A DNA stretch of 51,459 bases from an uncultured Desulfovibrio sp. (GCA_949291675.1 CASEWR010000112.1:1-51459), one strand, 5' to 3'. Numbered from the stretch's first letter, positions 42,978 through 51,459 are shown. Made by a program: numbers and translations. Notes: a model not told the origin generated them from the letters alone.

Positions 42978-45857
42978 ATGCACCTTGTCCGGGCACTTCG
43001 CCGCCATCTCGGCTCCCTGCTTCTGCTTGCCGGTCCCATTCTCCTGTCCCAGTATGCCTATCTTGCCTCTGGCATGGCCGATACCGTCATGTCCGGCATG
43101 CTTGGAACAGTCTTCCAGGCAGGCGTTGCAGTGGGCGCCGCAGTCTGGGTCCCTGTACAGATGTTCATCACCGGCGTCCTCTACAGCGTCATGATTATCG
43201 TCTCCCAGCACTTTGGTGCAGGAAGGCATGCAGAAAGTGTGCAGACTGCCAGGCAGGGACTGTGGCTGGCCCTTGTGCTCGGCCTTCTTGCCAGCCTTCT
43301 TCTCTGGCTGCTTGCCCCGCACCTGACCTTGTTCGGGGTCACGGAAGACGTGGCTGAAAAGGCAGCCTCCTATCTGCGGGCCCTGGCCTGGGGCCTGCCC
43401 TTCTCCAGCATGGCCGTGGCCATACGCTTCTTTTGTGACGGCCAGAAGAACGTTGTGCCGGCAACGGTCATTGCCCTCATCGTGGTCCTGGTCAACATTG
43501 TCCTCAACTACTGCCTCATGTTCGGCAAACTGGGGCTGCCGGCCATGGACGTGGCAGGCTGCGGCCTTGCCACCGGCATCAGCATGGCGCTCTCCCTTGT
43601 GCTCTTTGTCCTCTATGTGTGCACAACGCCACGCTACCAGGCTCAGCGCATCTTTGCCGCCCTGACAGGCCCCTGCGCACGGCAGCTCAGGGAACTGGCC
43701 TCTGTGGGTCTGCCTGTGGGCATTGCCATGGTCTCGGAATTTCTGGTGCTCTCCGTCATTGCCCTGTGCATCAGCACCACAGGCGCCACAGCCATTGCTG
43801 CCCATCAGATTGCCTACAACTTCATGATGATTCTCTTTGCCATTCCCACCAGCCTGGCCATGGGCACCAGCATCATGGTGGGTAATGCCAGGGGCAGCGG
43901 CAGCAGGCAGACGGAACGGGACGTGGTGCTCACCTCGATCAGTGCCGGTCTTGTTGTCGGCTGCCTGCTCACCATTGGCATGTGGCTTGGTGCAGAGCCT
44001 GTGGCACGGCTCTACTCGCACGACAGCGCAGTCATTTCCCTGGCTGGACAGCTGCTTGTCATCGCTGCCTTCTTCCAGCTGGTGGATGCCGTGCAGATCT
44101 GCCTCAATGGTGCCTTGCGCGGCATTGAGGACACTGTTGTGCCCTTCTTCATCACCAGCGGCATCTACTGGCTTGTGGCCCTGCCTGCAGGCTATGTGCT
44201 TGCCGGCATGCCCCTGCCCTTCGCGCTCGAAGCGCCATTCCCGGACCTTGGCGTTGCGGGCTGGTGGCTTGCCCTGGTACTGGGCATCTTTCTTGCCGCC
44301 CTGGCGCTTGCCCTGCGTGTCAGAAAGCTCTTCTTTGCTGCAGCAGACACTGTCAGCATGCCGGGCATGTTGTCTGTCCAGTCATCTGCACCGTCAGCCG
44401 GCCCGTCTGCTGCAGCCCCAATGGATGCCAGCTCTGCAGACGACGCTGCTGCGGCTGAACCTGCAGGGCAAAAGGCAGAGCTGGCCCGGGAAGAACCAGG
44501 TGCGAAACAGTCAGCACAGACTGCACAGACTGCACAGGACAGGCCAGAAGCCCTGACTGCAAAAGGAGGACGGCTGCGCCAGCGCTGCCAGGCCCTGCTC
44601 GCCCTGCTGCGCAGGCATCCGAAAAAAAGCATTGTGCTCCTGCTGCTGCTCGTGCTTGTGAGCATGTCTTTCTCCGGCCCGGAAGAGACTGTACGCGTGC
44701 ACAGCATGGAAGAGGCGAGTGTGCGCACCCTGCGCCAGGAATTTCCCGTGACAGGCATCATCAAGCCTGAAGAAGGCGCTGAAGTCAAAACAGGCAGCCG
44801 CTTCACAGGGGTCATTGAGCGTTTGCACGTGCGCCTTGGCGATGCCGTGACCAGGGGCCAGGTCATCGCCGAGCTGGACAACAGAGAGCAGGTGGCCGAA
44901 TGCCAGCGCCTTGAGGCCACCATACGCAAGCTCAAGGCCGAGCTGGAAATGGCCCGCAAGACCTATCCCCTGCAGATTCAGGAAACCCAGGCGCAGCTGG
45001 ACGCGGCCAGAGCCGAGCGTTTGTACACCCAGAAAAAGCTCAGGCGGGTCGAGAGCCTGCACAGAGCCGCTGCCGTCTCCAGGGATGAGGCAGAGCGGGT
45101 GCGCCAGGAAGCGGATGTGGCCCATGCAGCCAGTCTGCAGCAGAAGACTGCCAGGGAGCGCCTGGAAGAAGAGTTTTCCCTGCGCACCATCTACCTGACA
45201 GAAGCCATTGCCGAGGCTGAGGCCGAGCTTGCCACAGCCACCATCAGGCGCTCCTATGCCACCATTGTCAGTCCCATGGACGGGGTGGTGAGTGAGATCA
45301 CTGCCCAGGAAGGCGAGACCCTGGTTGCCGGCCTGCAGGTGGCCTATCTCATCACGGTGCTGGACCCGCGGCGTCTGGAGCTGCAGATGTTTGTGGATGA
45401 AAACGACATTGGCAGGGTGCAGCCAGGGACCAGAGTTGTCTTCACTGTGGAATCCTTTCGCGACAAGGTGTTTGAAGGCAGGGTGGACCTTATCCATCCG
45501 GGACCTGAAATACGCAACAATATCGTCTATTACCGTGCCCTTGTCCGCCTGGACCCCGAGACTGCCCTGTCCCTGCGCCCGGAAATGACAGCCCGCTGCA
45601 CAGTCATTGTCAGCGAGAAGGACAATGTGCTCTGCATTCCCAATGCTGCCTTCAAGTGGATCCAGGACAAAAAGGTGGTCTTTGTGGAGGACGGCCAGTC
45701 TGTCCGCCCCATCCTCGTGCGCACAGGCATTGAAGGCCTGACACACACCGAAGTGCTCGACGGCCTTGTCAAAGGCCAGAAGGTGGCCACAAGCCTTGAG
45801 CTGCCCTCGCCGCTGCCTGAAGAATGGGCGGCCCTTGCAGCCGGGACAGCGCAATAA
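42978..45857 (+). CDS. MATE transporter fused to HlyD/MacA-type membrane-fusion adaptor
   Basis: 959 aa in one uninterrupted frame; start ATG 42978 after GGAGGA. Residues 1 to about 455 are a 12-helix MATE-family multidrug/metabolite exporter (GPILLSQYAYLASGMADTVM near the N-terminus, AAHQIAYNFM around 280). A low-complexity Ala/Ser/Gln linker (about 456-545) leads to one more transmembrane helix (552-565), and then a periplasmic adaptor: a lipoyl/barrel half (IIKPEEGAEVKTGSRFTGVI), a long coiled-coil hairpin (about 634-734) and the return lipoyl half (SPMDGVVSEITAQEGETL). The topology is sensible: the cytosolic C-terminus of the MATE part plus one more helix puts the adaptor in the periplasm. 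It heads an operon with an ABC ATPase and two MacB-like permeases. Likely exports the cluster product. I know of no such fusion. Confidence 0.88.
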   Translation: MHLVRALRRHLGSLLLLAGPILLSQYAYLASGMADTVMSGMLGTVFQAGVAVGAAVWVPVQMFITGVLYSVMIIVSQHFGAGRHAESVQTARQGLWLALVLGLLASLLLWLLAPHLTLFGVTEDVAEKAASYLRALAWGLPFSSMAVAIRFFCDGQKNVVPATVIALIVVLVNIVLNYCLMFGKLGLPAMDVAGCGLATGISMALSLVLFVLYVCTTPRYQAQRIFAALTGPCARQLRELASVGLPVGIAMVSEFLVLSVIALCISTTGATAIAAHQIAYNFMMILFAIPTSLAMGTSIMVGNARGSGSRQTERDVVLTSISAGLVVGCLLTIGMWLGAEPVARLYSHDSAVISLAGQLLVIAAFFQLVDAVQICLNGALRGIEDTVVPFFITSGIYWLVALPAGYVLAGMPLPFALEAPFPDLGVAGWWLALVLGIFLAALALALRVRKLFFAAADTVSMPGMLSVQSSAPSAGPSAAAPMDASSADDAAAAEPAGQKAELAREEPGAKQSAQTAQTAQDRPEALTAKGGRLRQRCQALLALLRRHPKKSIVLLLLLVLVSMSFSGPEETVRVHSMEEASVRTLRQEFPVTGIIKPEEGAEVKTGSRFTGVIERLHVRLGDAVTRGQVIAELDNREQVAECQRLEATIRKLKAELEMARKTYPLQIQETQAQLDAARAERLYTQKKLRRVESLHRAAAVSRDEAERVRQEADVAHAASLQQKTARERLEEEFSLRTIYLTEAIAEAEAELATATIRRSYATIVSPMDGVVSEITAQEGETLVAGLQVAYLITVLDPRRLELQMFVDENDIGRVQPGTRVVFTVESFRDKVFEGRVDLIHPGPEIRNNIVYYRALVRLDPETALSLRPEMTARCTVIVSEKDNVLCIPNAAFKWIQDKKVVFVEDGQSVRPILVRTGIEGLTHTEVLDGLVKGQKVATSLELPSPLPEEWAALAAGTAQ

Positions 45858-45935
45858 CACCCTGCCTGATTATGCCTGCCTGATGACGCCCGCCTGATGA
45901 CGCCCTGTGCCTTGCACTGCCCGCAGGAGCAGACC

Positions 45936-46658
45936 ATGGACGAACACTCCCCAAGCCCTCACAGTCCCGCCAGCCCCCAGGCTCCTCTCATTGATCTGCA
46001 GCACATAGGCAAGACCTTTGTCCAGGCAGACATACAGACCCAGGTCCTGCACGACATCACCCTGCAGGTCAGGCCGGGAGACTTTCTTGCCCTCACAGGC
46101 AGCTCAGGCTCCGGCAAGTCCACCCTGCTCTACATCATGGGCCTGCTCGAACAGGCAAGCCAGGGCAGCTATCATCTGCAGGGCCATGACGTCTCCACCC
46201 TGGACGACACTGCTGCCAGCGCCTTTCGCAACAGTCTCATCGGCTTTGTCTTTCAGAGCTTCTTCCTCATTCCCTATGCCTCGGCCCTTGAGAATGTCCT
46301 TCTGCCAGGCATGTACAGCCAGCAGCATGGCAGCCGGCTGCGTCAGCGGGGCGAGGAGCTGCTGCAGCTGGTAGGCCTTGCCGACCGCATGCAGCACAAG
46401 CCCTCCCAGCTCTCAGGCGGCCAGCAGCAGCGCGTTGCCCTGGCCAGGGCCCTGCTCAACAAGCCGGCCCTGCTGCTGGCAGACGAGCCCACAGGCCAGC
46501 TCGACACAGTCACCAGCAACTCCATTCTGGAGCTGTTCACAAAGATCAACGACAGCGGCACAACCATCATCATGGTGACCCACAGTGCGGAAACCGCAGC
46601 CTGTGCCAAACGCCGCATTGTCATGCGCGACGGGCGCATTCATGCAGCCTCGGACTGA
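45936..46658 (+). CDS. ABC transporter ATPase, MacB/LolD-like
   Basis: 240-aa cytoplasmic ATPase: Walker A GSSGSGKST (55-63), Q-loop VFQSFF, signature LSGGQQQRVALARAL, Walker B LLLADEPTGQLD and switch VTHS. The LolD/MacB/FtsE subgroup is marked by the ADEPTGQLD sequence. ATG 45936 has AGGAG 6 nt upstream. It would power the two FtsX-type permeases that follow, with the adaptor portion of the preceding fusion as periplasmic partner. The 78-bp spacer before it repeats GCCTGATGACGCC twice. Confidence 0.92.
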   Translation: MDEHSPSPHSPASPQAPLIDLQHIGKTFVQADIQTQVLHDITLQVRPGDFLALTGSSGSGKSTLLYIMGLLEQASQGSYHLQGHDVSTLDDTAASAFRNSLIGFVFQSFFLIPYASALENVLLPGMYSQQHGSRLRQRGEELLQLVGLADRMQHKPSQLSGGQQQRVALARALLNKPALLLADEPTGQLDTVTSNSILELFTKINDSGTTIIMVTHSAETAACAKRRIVMRDGRIHAASD

Positions 46659-46761
46659 GCTGTCCTCTGTTTCCCTGCCCGGACCATGTCTGACACAGTC
46701 AGACCTGCACAGCCAGGCATCTGTCCGACCTTCTTCATTTGCACAGCACATCGGGGTACCC

Positions 46762-48000
46762 ATGACCTTGCGTCTGTTTTTCCGTCTCCTTGCGCAGGCA
46801 GCCATGGCCATCAGGGCGTACTGGACCAGCAGCCTGTTCATCATTGCAGCCATCAGTCTGGGCATTGCCGCCCTGACTGTCATTCTGGCGTCCATGGAGG
46901 GTGCAAACCGCAAGGCGGAAGAACTTGCCTCCAGATTCGGTCCCACCTCCATCAACATCATTGGCGGCAATCTGGTCGAACAGGCCATGTCCTCAAGGCC
47001 CATGACCCTGACCTGGGAGGATGTGCGCCGCATTCAGGAACACATGCCAGGCGCAGAGCGCGTCTCGCCTCTGCTGCTGAAAAGTTCCGTGCAGGTGCTT
47101 GCCGGCACAGCACGCCACACGGCTGACACCCTGGTGGGAGCCGGAGCTGCACACGGGCCCTCCTGGGGCTGGTATCCTGCGCAGGGCAGGGATTTTACGG
47201 ACGAGGATATTGAAGAGCGCCGCAGTGTCTGCCTCATAGGGGCCAGGACTGCTGATGTGCTCTTTGGCAATGAGAACCCGCTGGGCAGGATCCTGGTGGT
47301 GGACAAGGTCCCCCTGGTGGTGACAGGCGTGCTGACCCGCCAGGGCCTGTCTTCTGGTGACATGGACTTTGATGACAGAATCACAGTTCCCATTTCCACC
47401 ATGATCAGCCGCTTCAACCTCTCACGGCACTATCTCTCGCAGATACGGGTGACCTTTGCCAGCACAAGCACGCCCGAGCTCATGGCCGAATACAGTGCCG
47501 AGCTGCGCGGCCTTCTGCGCTCCCTGCACGGCATACCAGACAAAGGTGAGGACGACTTTCTGCTGGTGACCATGCAGGACATCATGGACTTTGTGGACGT
47601 GATCAAGGGCAGCATCGTGATCTTTCTGGGGCTTGTGGCAGTGGTCACCATGTTCACAGGCGGTTTCACCCAGGCCAACCTCTTCTACCTGGCTGTTGCA
47701 GACAGGTCTGAGGAAATTGGCCTGAAAAAGGCCCTCGGGGCCTCATCTGCGGCCATTTTCGTCCAGTTTCTGCTGGAAGCCATGCTGCTGGCCTTGCTGG
47801 GCGCCCTGTGCGGCCTTGTGCTTGGTGCCCTTTTCGGCCTTGCCTTGAGCAGCTTCAATCTGCTCACCATCAGTCTGTCCCCTGTTGTCTTCTGCACGGC
47901 TGTTGCCATTGCCTGCGCCATAGGCTGTGCCTTTGGCGTGCGTCCTGCCCGCAGGGCAGCCTCCCTGCCCCCTGTCACAGCCCTCAAAGGATTGTCATGA
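46762..48000 (+). CDS. ABC permease, MacB/FtsX family (first)
   Basis: 412-aa permease in the MacB arrangement: one N-terminal helix (about residues 20-45, SSLFIIAAISLGIAALTVIL), a large periplasmic domain (about 50-280), and three C-terminal helices with SEEIGLKKALGASS, the coupling segment typical of FtsX/MacB/LolC proteins. I placed the start at ATG 46762; upstream in-frame Mets would overlap the ATPase gene and precede no recognisable sequence, though the ribosome-binding site (GGGG) is weak. Partner of the next permease, probably a heterodimer driven by the upstream ATPase. Confidence 0.87.
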   Translation: MTLRLFFRLLAQAAMAIRAYWTSSLFIIAAISLGIAALTVILASMEGANRKAEELASRFGPTSINIIGGNLVEQAMSSRPMTLTWEDVRRIQEHMPGAERVSPLLLKSSVQVLAGTARHTADTLVGAGAAHGPSWGWYPAQGRDFTDEDIEERRSVCLIGARTADVLFGNENPLGRILVVDKVPLVVTGVLTRQGLSSGDMDFDDRITVPISTMISRFNLSRHYLSQIRVTFASTSTPELMAEYSAELRGLLRSLHGIPDKGEDDFLLVTMQDIMDFVDVIKGSIVIFLGLVAVVTMFTGGFTQANLFYLAVADRSEEIGLKKALGASSAAIFVQFLLEAMLLALLGALCGLVLGALFGLALSSFNLLTISLSPVVFCTAVAIACAIGCAFGVRPARRAASLPPVTALKGLS

Positions 48001-49385
48001 TGTCCGGCCCCTCCCCCCTGCAGTTTCTTCTGCCCGGCTCAGGGCGGCTGCACATGCTTCTGACCGTCCTGCGCCGCAATCGTCTTCGCTCGGTTCTGGC
48101 CACCCTGGGTGTGTTTCTTGGTGCCCTGCTGCTCACTCTCATCCTGCATGTGCTTGAGTCGGTCAACATCATGCTGGAGAAAGAAGCACGCAAACTGGGC
48201 TCCCATGTCATTACCCTTACTGCAGCACCTGTGGATTTTGTGCGCGAAAACAGCACGCAGACAGACAGTGAACAGACACAGGACAGCACAGGACTCTCGG
48301 AAACAGCCAGTTCTGCCGCAGAACAGAGCGAAGAAGAACGCCTGCTGGAAGAACTTCTCACAGAAACAGGCGATGAAGCCTGGCGTACAGCACCCCCTCC
48401 GGCAAATGCTGCCCTGACCACAGACGATGTCAGGGCTCTTGTGGAGGCCCTGCCCACGCTGACAGCTGCTGCGCCCTTTGTGCTCACAAGCGGTCAGGCT
48501 GCCAGCGGGACCCTGCTCGGCAACTGCCAGCTGCTGGGCACAAGCACAAGCTTTCCAGCCCTGCGCCACTTTGCCCCTGCCATAGGGCGCTTCTTCAGCG
48601 CTGAGGAAGAACAGCACAGAGCCAGAGTCTGCCTGCCTGGTCACGCCCTGGCACAACGCCTCTTCGGCTCCCCTGAGGCAGCCCTGGGAAAAACTGTCAC
48701 AGTGGACAAATGCACCCTGACCATCATCGGCGTCATGGAAGAAAAGGGCATGGACCCCAGCGGTCTGCGTGCGGATGAATGCCTCATCATGCCGGTCACC
48801 ACCTACTGCCAGCGCATTGCCAGGCAGGACCACATTTCCGGAGCCTGGATAGGCATCAGAAGCCGCAACAACCTGCAGCAGACAGAAGAGGACATTCTGC
48901 GCATCCTGCGCACCCGCCATCACCTGCCAGAGGGCGGCAGAGACTGCAGCCTGGCCTTTGCCGAACAGGTGGATGAGCTTGTCACCAATGCCCTGGATCT
49001 CATCCGCACCCTGGGCATCATTGGCTCGGGTCTGTCCTTTGCCATCGGCACCCTGGGCATTCTTTCCATCATGACCCTGCTGGTCCGCTCCCGCAGGCTG
49101 GAAATCGGTCTGCGCCGCGTCGTCGGGGCAACCCGCACAAGCATCATGCTGCAATTTGTCAGTGAGGCTGCCTTCCTCTCCTCCACAGGTGGCATTCTCG
49201 GCGTGCTCACGGCCCTGGGCCTTTGTGCGCTTACAGCCGCCACAGGCATCCTCCCCGGCTTCTTCAGTCCAGCCATCACCACAGGCGTTCTTGTGCTTTC
49301 CATTGTGTGCGGCATCCTGGCCGGGACCTGGCCTGCCTGGAAGGCTGCACATACCGACGTGTTAAAGACGCTGCGTGAGCTCTGA
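47997..49385 (+). CDS. ABC permease, MacB/FtsX family (second)
   Basis: About 462 aa, same topology as the preceding gene: N-terminal helix (about 35-60), periplasmic domain with an acidic Ser/Glu/Gln-rich insert (about 85-140), and three C-terminal helices with RRLEIGLRRVVGATRTSI. Start ATG 47997 overlaps the previous stop (ATGA) and follows AAAGGA by 5 nt; an adjacent ATG at 48000 is equivalent. No outer-membrane TolC-like gene is in the window, so a complete efflux path would need one encoded elsewhere. Confidence 0.87.
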   Translation: MMSGPSPLQFLLPGSGRLHMLLTVLRRNRLRSVLATLGVFLGALLLTLILHVLESVNIMLEKEARKLGSHVITLTAAPVDFVRENSTQTDSEQTQDSTGLSETASSAAEQSEEERLLEELLTETGDEAWRTAPPPANAALTTDDVRALVEALPTLTAAAPFVLTSGQAASGTLLGNCQLLGTSTSFPALRHFAPAIGRFFSAEEEQHRARVCLPGHALAQRLFGSPEAALGKTVTVDKCTLTIIGVMEEKGMDPSGLRADECLIMPVTTYCQRIARQDHISGAWIGIRSRNNLQQTEEDILRILRTRHHLPEGGRDCSLAFAEQVDELVTNALDLIRTLGIIGSGLSFAIGTLGILSIMTLLVRSRRLEIGLRRVVGATRTSIMLQFVSEAAFLSSTGGILGVLTALGLCALTAATGILPGFFSPAITTGVLVLSIVCGILAGTWPAWKAAHTDVLKTLREL

Positions 49386-49471
49386 GTCTTCACACCGGCT
49401 GCCCCCTGCAGTCCCCGCAACATTCGCATCACACACAAACATTCGCTGCCAGCCTGCCCATGGAGGATAGC

Positions 49472-50734
49472 ATGGCCATCTCCCTGAACAGATTCGAACG
49501 CCTGGAAAACCTTTTTGCCGGACTGCAGAACGATGCAGCAGACCGGGAATATCCCTGCGCATCTGCACGACCTCTCAGACATATCATGCCGCTTGACGCC
49601 AGTGCCCTGACACGCAACTGGGACGTGCTCAAACGCCATACCACGCTGAATGACGAGGACAGGGAACATCTGGCAGACAGCCAGACTGTGGCTACCATAG
49701 ACAGGTACAGCAAGAATATCGAGAACTGCGTGGGCACCCTCAAGCTGCCTGTGGGGGTGGCCGGGCCGCTGCGCATTGACGGCCTGTTTGCCAGGGGCGA
49801 GTTCTATGTCCCCCTGGCGACGACGGAAGCAGCCCTGGTGGCCTCATACCATCGCGGCGCACGACTCATCACCGCTGCAGGCGGCTGCAGGGCCATGCTG
49901 TGCGACAATGCTGTCACCAGAGCCCCGGGCTTTGCCTTCCGCTCCCTTGCCGAAGCGCGGACCTTTGTGCAGTGGGCTGGCAGGAATTTTGACAATTTCC
50001 GCGCCCAGGCGGCCACAAAAACACGCCACGGAGAACTTGTGGACATGCGCATCACTGTGGAAGGCAATCATGTCTATCTGAATCTCGACTATTATACAGG
50101 GGAGGCTGCCGGACAGAACATGGTCACACTGTCCACAAAGGCCATTATTGACTGGATCTGCGACCACACACCAGTGCACCCTGTCAGTGTCTTTGTGGAA
50201 GCCAACCTCTCCGGCGACAAGAAGGCCACCTTTCTGTCCTTTACCTCTGTCAGGGGCAAGAAAGTCACAGTTGAGGCATCACTCCCGGAAGACCTTGTCA
50301 GAAAGTATTTGCACATTGCTCCGGCAAAGATTTTCAAGATGTGGCTGATGACCACCATGGGCGGGCTCATGAGCGGCTGCATGGGCTCTCAGGCCCATTG
50401 TGCCAATGGTCTTGCGGCCCTCTACCTTGCCACAGGCCAGGATGCAGCCTGCGTCTCAGAGTCCAGCATCGGAGTGCTGCGCATGGAGCTTGAGGAGACT
50501 GGCAACCTCTATGCAGCCCTGACCCTGCCCAATATCATTGTCGGTGCAGTGGGCGGAGGCACAAAACTGCCCTCTCAGTCCGTCGGCCTCAAGATGCTGC
50601 AGCTGCCAGAAAAGGGGGCTGCCTTTGCACTGGCCGAAGTGTGTGCTGCGCTCTGTCTTGCCGGGGAGCTCTCCATCATTGGCGCTGTTGCTGCAGATCA
50701 CTTTGCCGCTGCCCATGAACGCCTTGCGCGCTGA
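49472..50734 (+). CDS. HMG-CoA reductase, class I-like
   Basis: 420-aa hydroxymethylglutaryl-CoA reductase, which makes mevalonate from HMG-CoA with NAD(P)H. Catalytic residues are all visible: Glu119 in ATTEAAL, the Lys pair in SGDKKAT (250-251), Asp324 in TGQDAA and the late His415 in AAAHERL. Other family blocks: ENCVGTLKLPVGVAGPL, GQNMVTLSTKA, GAVGGGTKLPSQ, LAGELSIIGAVAADH. These resemble class I (eukaryotic/archaeal-type) more than class II enzymes. ATG 49472 has GGAGG at 5 nt; the upstream ATG 49460 contains that site itself. No other mevalonate-pathway gene is present, so its tie to the cluster is unclear: tailoring of the product, isoprenoid supply, or independent cargo. Confidence 0.88.
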   Translation: MAISLNRFERLENLFAGLQNDAADREYPCASARPLRHIMPLDASALTRNWDVLKRHTTLNDEDREHLADSQTVATIDRYSKNIENCVGTLKLPVGVAGPLRIDGLFARGEFYVPLATTEAALVASYHRGARLITAAGGCRAMLCDNAVTRAPGFAFRSLAEARTFVQWAGRNFDNFRAQAATKTRHGELVDMRITVEGNHVYLNLDYYTGEAAGQNMVTLSTKAIIDWICDHTPVHPVSVFVEANLSGDKKATFLSFTSVRGKKVTVEASLPEDLVRKYLHIAPAKIFKMWLMTTMGGLMSGCMGSQAHCANGLAALYLATGQDAACVSESSIGVLRMELEETGNLYAALTLPNIIVGAVGGGTKLPSQSVGLKMLQLPEKGAAFALAEVCAALCLAGELSIIGAVAADHFAAAHERLAR

Positions 50735-50925
50735 ACGTCGCATCTGTCTGCGCGAAACCTGTGCCCCGGGGACACTGTCACACACCAGCCTGAGCGTTAC
50801 GGCTGGCATCAGCGTGGCTGGCATCAGGGTGACAGGAACTTTGAAAGAGCTTGTTTTTGCCGGCAATGCCTGTCACTATGGCAGCAATTCTGCCAACTTC
50901 AGCTTTTGCATTCAGGGAGAAGTCC

Positions 50926-51231
50926 ATGGCGCGTTTCACTCCGAAAAAGGGCCAGCCCTTCTGCTACCGTCTCAAGATCACCCTTGTCTCCAGCTGCTGG
51001 AAGAGCCGCTACAAAGGCATATCCAGGACCATTGATATGCTTTCCACTGCGACATTCGAAGACCTGCACAATGCGATCTTTGATCTTTTTGACAGATTTG
51101 ACGGGCATATGTGGCAGTTTGTCTTCGGTGCCGGCTCTCCCTGGTCCGGAAACGCCTTTCTGCTTGTCGATCCGGATGCCTACGCGTATGATCTTGACAT
51201 CCTCCCCTGCCTAAAGGCAGGGGATTCCTGA
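50926..51231 (+). CDS. pRiA4b ORF-3-like protein, truncated by IS end
   Basis: About 101 aa, ATG 50926 after AGGGAGA. It contains YRLKITL, FEDLHNAIFDLFDRFDGHMWQF and DPDAYAYD, matching the N-terminal half of the plasmid pRiA4b ORF-3 (IS1096 TnpR-like) family, whose members are commonly longer (about 150-200 aa). Its function is unknown. The last ten or so residues (ILPCLKAGDS) are encoded by the palindromic end of an IS200/IS605-type element starting about 51194, so the gene is interrupted. The 191-bp spacer before it has a near-duplicated GCTGGCATCAG and no gene. Confidence 0.75.
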   Translation: MARFTPKKGQPFCYRLKITLVSSCWKSRYKGISRTIDMLSTATFEDLHNAIFDLFDRFDGHMWQFVFGAGSPWSGNAFLLVDPDAYAYDLDILPCLKAGDS

Positions 51232-51459
51232 CTTTAGACGGTGAGGTTCCTGCTGCGGAAAGAGCGAAAGACACAAGTCGCTAAGACGTGCGTTCCCGCT
51301 TCTCCCCCTTTGTCTCCAGCACAATCTTTTAAAGCCAAGTGCACACTTGTCTTTAACGTCACCTCATACCGGGACCAGGCATGTACCCGTACATTGTACA
51401 CTGTTACGGGTACTCGGGGCTGACCGCCCCTACGGAATTGACTGAGGCTACTCTGCACG
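51194..51459 (-). mobile_element. IS200/IS605-type (IS1341-like) element right end, probable omega-RNA
   Basis: Read on the minus strand, 51230-51194 gives AGGAATCCCCTGCCTTTAGG followed by CAGGGGAGGATGTCAA, the typical 3' end of tnpB-carrying IS605-family elements: hairpin CCCCTGCC/GGCAGGGG and terminal TCAA. Sequence just inside (GCAGCAGGAACC on the minus strand) also resembles these ends. In such elements this end is transcribed as the guide omega-RNA for TnpB. No recognisable tnpB coding sequence is in the remaining 220 bp; it should lie beyond the window, or the end may be a solo remnant. Element boundary inferred by recall of related ends. Confidence 0.6.

Noticed and set aside
44330-44650. 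MATE-adaptor fusion as an artefact of a missed stop or frameshift
   Set aside because: The linker is in frame with no stop, has plausible low-complexity composition, and the adaptor's own membrane anchor follows. No ribosome-binding site and start pair is better placed for a separate adaptor gene; still worth read-level confirmation.
7781-45857. A colibactin-type genotoxin cluster (PPTase, hybrid NRPS/PKS, MATE exporter, thioesterase)
   Set aside because: No ClbP-like periplasmic peptidase, no amidase, and no aminomalonate-forming genes, while a TonB receptor, ABC uptake pair and Fur boxes point to metal uptake.
50735-50925. Small gene between HMG-CoA reductase and the pRiA4b-like gene
   Set aside because: Only short frames without a ribosome-binding site or recognisable sequence; the region contains a near-duplicated GCTGGCATCAG.

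Overview
The window is a GC-rich bacterial accessory region built around one large hybrid NRPS/PKS biosynthetic cluster with the accessory genes of a siderophore or other metallophore system. A Gram-negative host is clear: there is a TonB-dependent outer-membrane receptor and a periplasmic adaptor-type efflux system. Two palindromes in the control region fit the Fur-box consensus I recall for Desulfovibrio-type Deltaproteobacteria (WTGAAAATNATTTTCAW), so a Desulfovibrionaceae-like host is my tentative guess; nothing in the window fixes the taxon. Left part (1-7046): the 3' part of a HipA-like kinase gene on the + strand, then a convergent minus-strand operon of a FyuA-like receptor and two YbtP/YbtQ-like ABC half-transporters. 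Control region (7047-7780): a 734-bp divergent spacer with two Fur-box-like palindromes, each overlapping a promoter-like -35 element, one facing each operon. Core (7781-41120): an apparently continuous + strand operon with mostly overlapping start and stop codons: PanD (aspartate 1-decarboxylase), an Sfp-type phosphopantetheinyl transferase, a loading A-T protein, Cy-A-T-C-A-T, docking-C-(no A)-T, KS-(no AT)-ACP, Cy-A-T, C-A-MT-T, KS-AT-ACP-(decayed E/C), a free-standing C domain and two free-standing thioesterases, one with Cys in place of the nucleophilic Ser. Right part (41121-51459): an AraC-type regulator, a MATE transporter fused to an HlyD/MacA-type adaptor, an ABC ATPase, two FtsX/MacB-type permeases, an HMG-CoA reductase, and a pRiA4b ORF-3-like gene cut short by the end of an IS200/IS605-type element. 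How it fits together: iron limitation would relieve Fur repression of both divergent operons. PanD would make beta-alanine from aspartate. By hand alignment, one adenylation domain has a pocket close to the beta-alanine code, and its module also carries an embedded N-methyltransferase; a second A domain has a related beta-amino-acid-like pocket. Two Cy domains predict two thiazoline/oxazoline-type rings. The product leaves through the efflux genes on the right and the metal complex returns through the receptor and ABC pair on the left. No salicylate or 2,3-dihydroxybenzoate genes are present, so this is not simply yersiniabactin or pyochelin; the beta-alanine-supplied, Fur-controlled assembly line with several decayed domains is the most novel content.
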